DNA of 7,169 nt, taken from assembly GCA_022769845.1 (NCBI GenBank), contig JALEIO010000197.1, positions 1 to 7,169 on the forward strand, given 5' to 3'. Positions within the stretch are counted from its first letter, which is position 1. Each line of letters starts with the position of its first letter. The translations under genes and the position numbers were made by a program. Of the stretch, positions 6,821 to 7,169 are shown piece by piece. This DNA is from Oscillospiraceae bacterium. GTDB lineage: Bacteria > Bacillota > Clostridia > UMGS1810. The notes under the pieces are model-generated. The model saw only the letters and a list, made by a program, of their open reading frames with translations, ran no database searches and had not been told where the DNA came from.

Positions 6821-6828
6821 GATATAAT
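6800..6828 (+). promoter_or_regulatory. Promoter of tRNA-Pro
   Basis: TTGATA (6800-6805, five of six) and a perfect TATAAT (6823-6828) are separated by exactly 17 bases. The predicted start near 6835 is about 12 bases before the mature tRNA 5' end, so a short 5' leader would be removed by RNase P. Confidence 0.8.
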
Positions 6829-6846
6829 ATATTAGTTATTTTTTGT

Positions 6847-6923
6847 CGGGGTTTAGCGCAGTTTGGTAGCGCACTTGGTTTGGGACCAAGGGGCCGGGGG
6901 TTCGAATCCCTTAACCCCGACCA
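6847..6923 (+). tRNA. trnP: tRNA-Pro, anticodon TGG, CCA encoded
   Basis: The sequence folds as a full cloverleaf of 77 nt. The acceptor stem CGGGGTT/AACCCCG is perfect. The D arm is GCGC/GCGC with GTTTGGTA, and the anticodon stem is CTTGG/CCAAG with loop TTTGGGA and anticodon TGG at 6881-6883. The T arm is GGGGG-TTCGAAT-CCCTT, with two G-T pairs at its base, followed by discriminator A6920 and a genomic CCA (6921-6923). UGG with a modified first base can read all CCN codons in many bacteria. Promoter and terminator flank it closely, so it can be a single-gene unit. Confidence 0.98.
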
Positions 6924-6926
6924 CGT

Positions 6927-6963
6927 CGGAGCAAGCTTTATATCGCTTGCTCTGATTTTTTTT
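6927..6963 (+). terminator. Intrinsic terminator of tRNA-Pro
   Basis: CGGAGCAAGC (6927-6936) pairs with GCTTGCTCTG (6945-6954) in a 10-bp stem with one G-T pair and an 8-nt loop. It is followed by A and then eight T (6956-6963), starting four bases after the tRNA CCA. This is a textbook Rho-independent terminator. Confidence 0.92.
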
Positions 6964-7100
6964 GCAAAAATCGGAGTTCGCTTATGCCGCAGCTGCTCCT
7001 TCTTCGCAAAAAAGGCACGCTCGGCTCAACTGCTCACTTGCAGGCGCGTTCGCGACGTTTCGCTGTCGCACCACCTTTTTGCGAGTGCGCCTTTGGAAAA
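6964..7100. repeat. G+C-rich non-coding island with inverted repeats, candidate dispersed element
   Basis: Bases 6971-7090 are about 59% G+C by hand count, far above the A/T-rich surroundings. TCGCAAAAAAGG (7004-7015) is inverted as CCTTTTTGCGA (7074-7084), with one A fewer. GCGACG/TGTCGC (7052-7057, 7064-7069) forms an inner hairpin, and GCAGCTGC (6989-6996) is a palindrome. An open frame across it begins inside the tRNA and shows no protein-family features, so it is not called a gene. It may be a dispersed intergenic repeat or a structured RNA trailer; the sequence alone cannot decide. Confidence 0.45.
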
Positions 7101-7118
7101 TGATAAATCGTAATTTGT

Positions 7119-7123
7119 GGAGG
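7119..7123 (+). promoter_or_regulatory. Ribosome binding site GGAGG
   Basis: GGAGG lies six bases upstream of the ATG at 7130 and supports that start although only 13 codons are visible. Confidence 0.85.
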
Positions 7124-7129
7124 TAAAGA

Positions 7130-7169
7130 ATGAAACGTTTAGTCATATATGTACACGGCAAAGGCGGCA
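7130..7169 (+). CDS. Start of a probable alpha/beta-hydrolase gene, truncated by window edge
   Basis: Only 13 complete codons are present: MKRLVIYVHGKGG. A short hydrophobic strand followed by HGKGG resembles the first strand and HG-G oxyanion loop of small alpha/beta hydrolases. The strong GGAGG ribosome site supports a real gene start. The catalytic Ser, Asp and His lie outside the window, so the family call is tentative and no substrate can be suggested. Confidence 0.7.
   Translation, partial: MKRLVIYVHGKGG

Noticed and set aside
6847..6923. tRNA-Pro as an integration (att) site for a mobile element
   Set aside because: No repeat of the tRNA 3' end, integrase or phage gene appears in the window; the downstream G+C-rich part alone is not enough.
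6880..7113. Open frame of 77 codons on the plus strand starting inside the tRNA
   Set aside because: It starts in the tRNA anticodon arm, crosses a strong terminator, has no ribosome site and gives a low-complexity Ser/Arg/Phe-rich product with no family resemblance.
1..7169. CRISPR arrays, insertion sequences, rRNA
   Set aside because: No regularly spaced repeats of 23-45 bp, transposase motifs or rRNA segments were seen on either strand.

Overview
The window looks like a chromosomal segment from a low-G+C, Gram-positive-type anaerobe, most likely a Clostridia or other gut Firmicutes lineage. The reasons are A/T-rich genes with strong AAGGAGG-like ribosome sites, a single-chain (alpha2-type) glycyl-tRNA synthetase, a YkvI-family membrane protein, and intrinsic hairpin-plus-T-run terminators. 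This placement is inference; no marker gene settles the species.

Left part (1-3144, minus strand): three genes run leftwards in one probable operon. They encode an enolase-superfamily sugar-acid dehydratase or racemase-like enzyme (3144-1774, TTG start), a cytoplasmic GH10-type glycoside hydrolase (1735-416), and a short-chain dehydrogenase (403 to beyond the left edge). Gaps are 38 and 12 bases and each gene has its own Shine-Dalgarno. Divergent from them is an AraC-family regulator with an N-terminal cupin (3269-4144, plus). The 124-bp divergent gap holds a 9-bp direct repeat with a 21-bp period just upstream of a weak -35 and a perfect -10 for the operon. This is the arrangement expected if the AraC protein activates the operon. 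Together these genes look like a locally regulated pathway for an imported oligosaccharide or its acid derivative; the substrate cannot be read from the sequence.

Middle part (4133-5691): a 12-bp perfect inverted repeat overlaps the stop codon of the AraC gene and probably terminates transcription in both directions. It separates that gene from the convergent glycyl-tRNA synthetase gene glyQS (5557-4166, minus). glyQS has a recognisable promoter and a leader of only about 60 nt, too short for a T-box, with nested A/T palindromes over the predicted transcription start.

Right part (5692-7169, plus): a YkvI-like ten-helix membrane protein is followed by tRNA-Pro(UGG) with encoded CCA, whose promoter -35 lies at the junction of a perfect 16-bp tandem duplication. 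The tRNA is followed by a strong intrinsic terminator. Next comes a G+C-rich, non-coding-looking stretch of about 130 bp with inverted repeats, possibly a dispersed repeat. The window ends in the first 13 codons of a probable alpha/beta-hydrolase gene.

No CRISPR array, insertion sequence, rRNA or phage gene was seen. The most unusual items are the intracellular GH10/enolase-superfamily/SDR cluster with its AraC operator and the G+C-rich island after the tRNA. The rest is ordinary housekeeping sequence.
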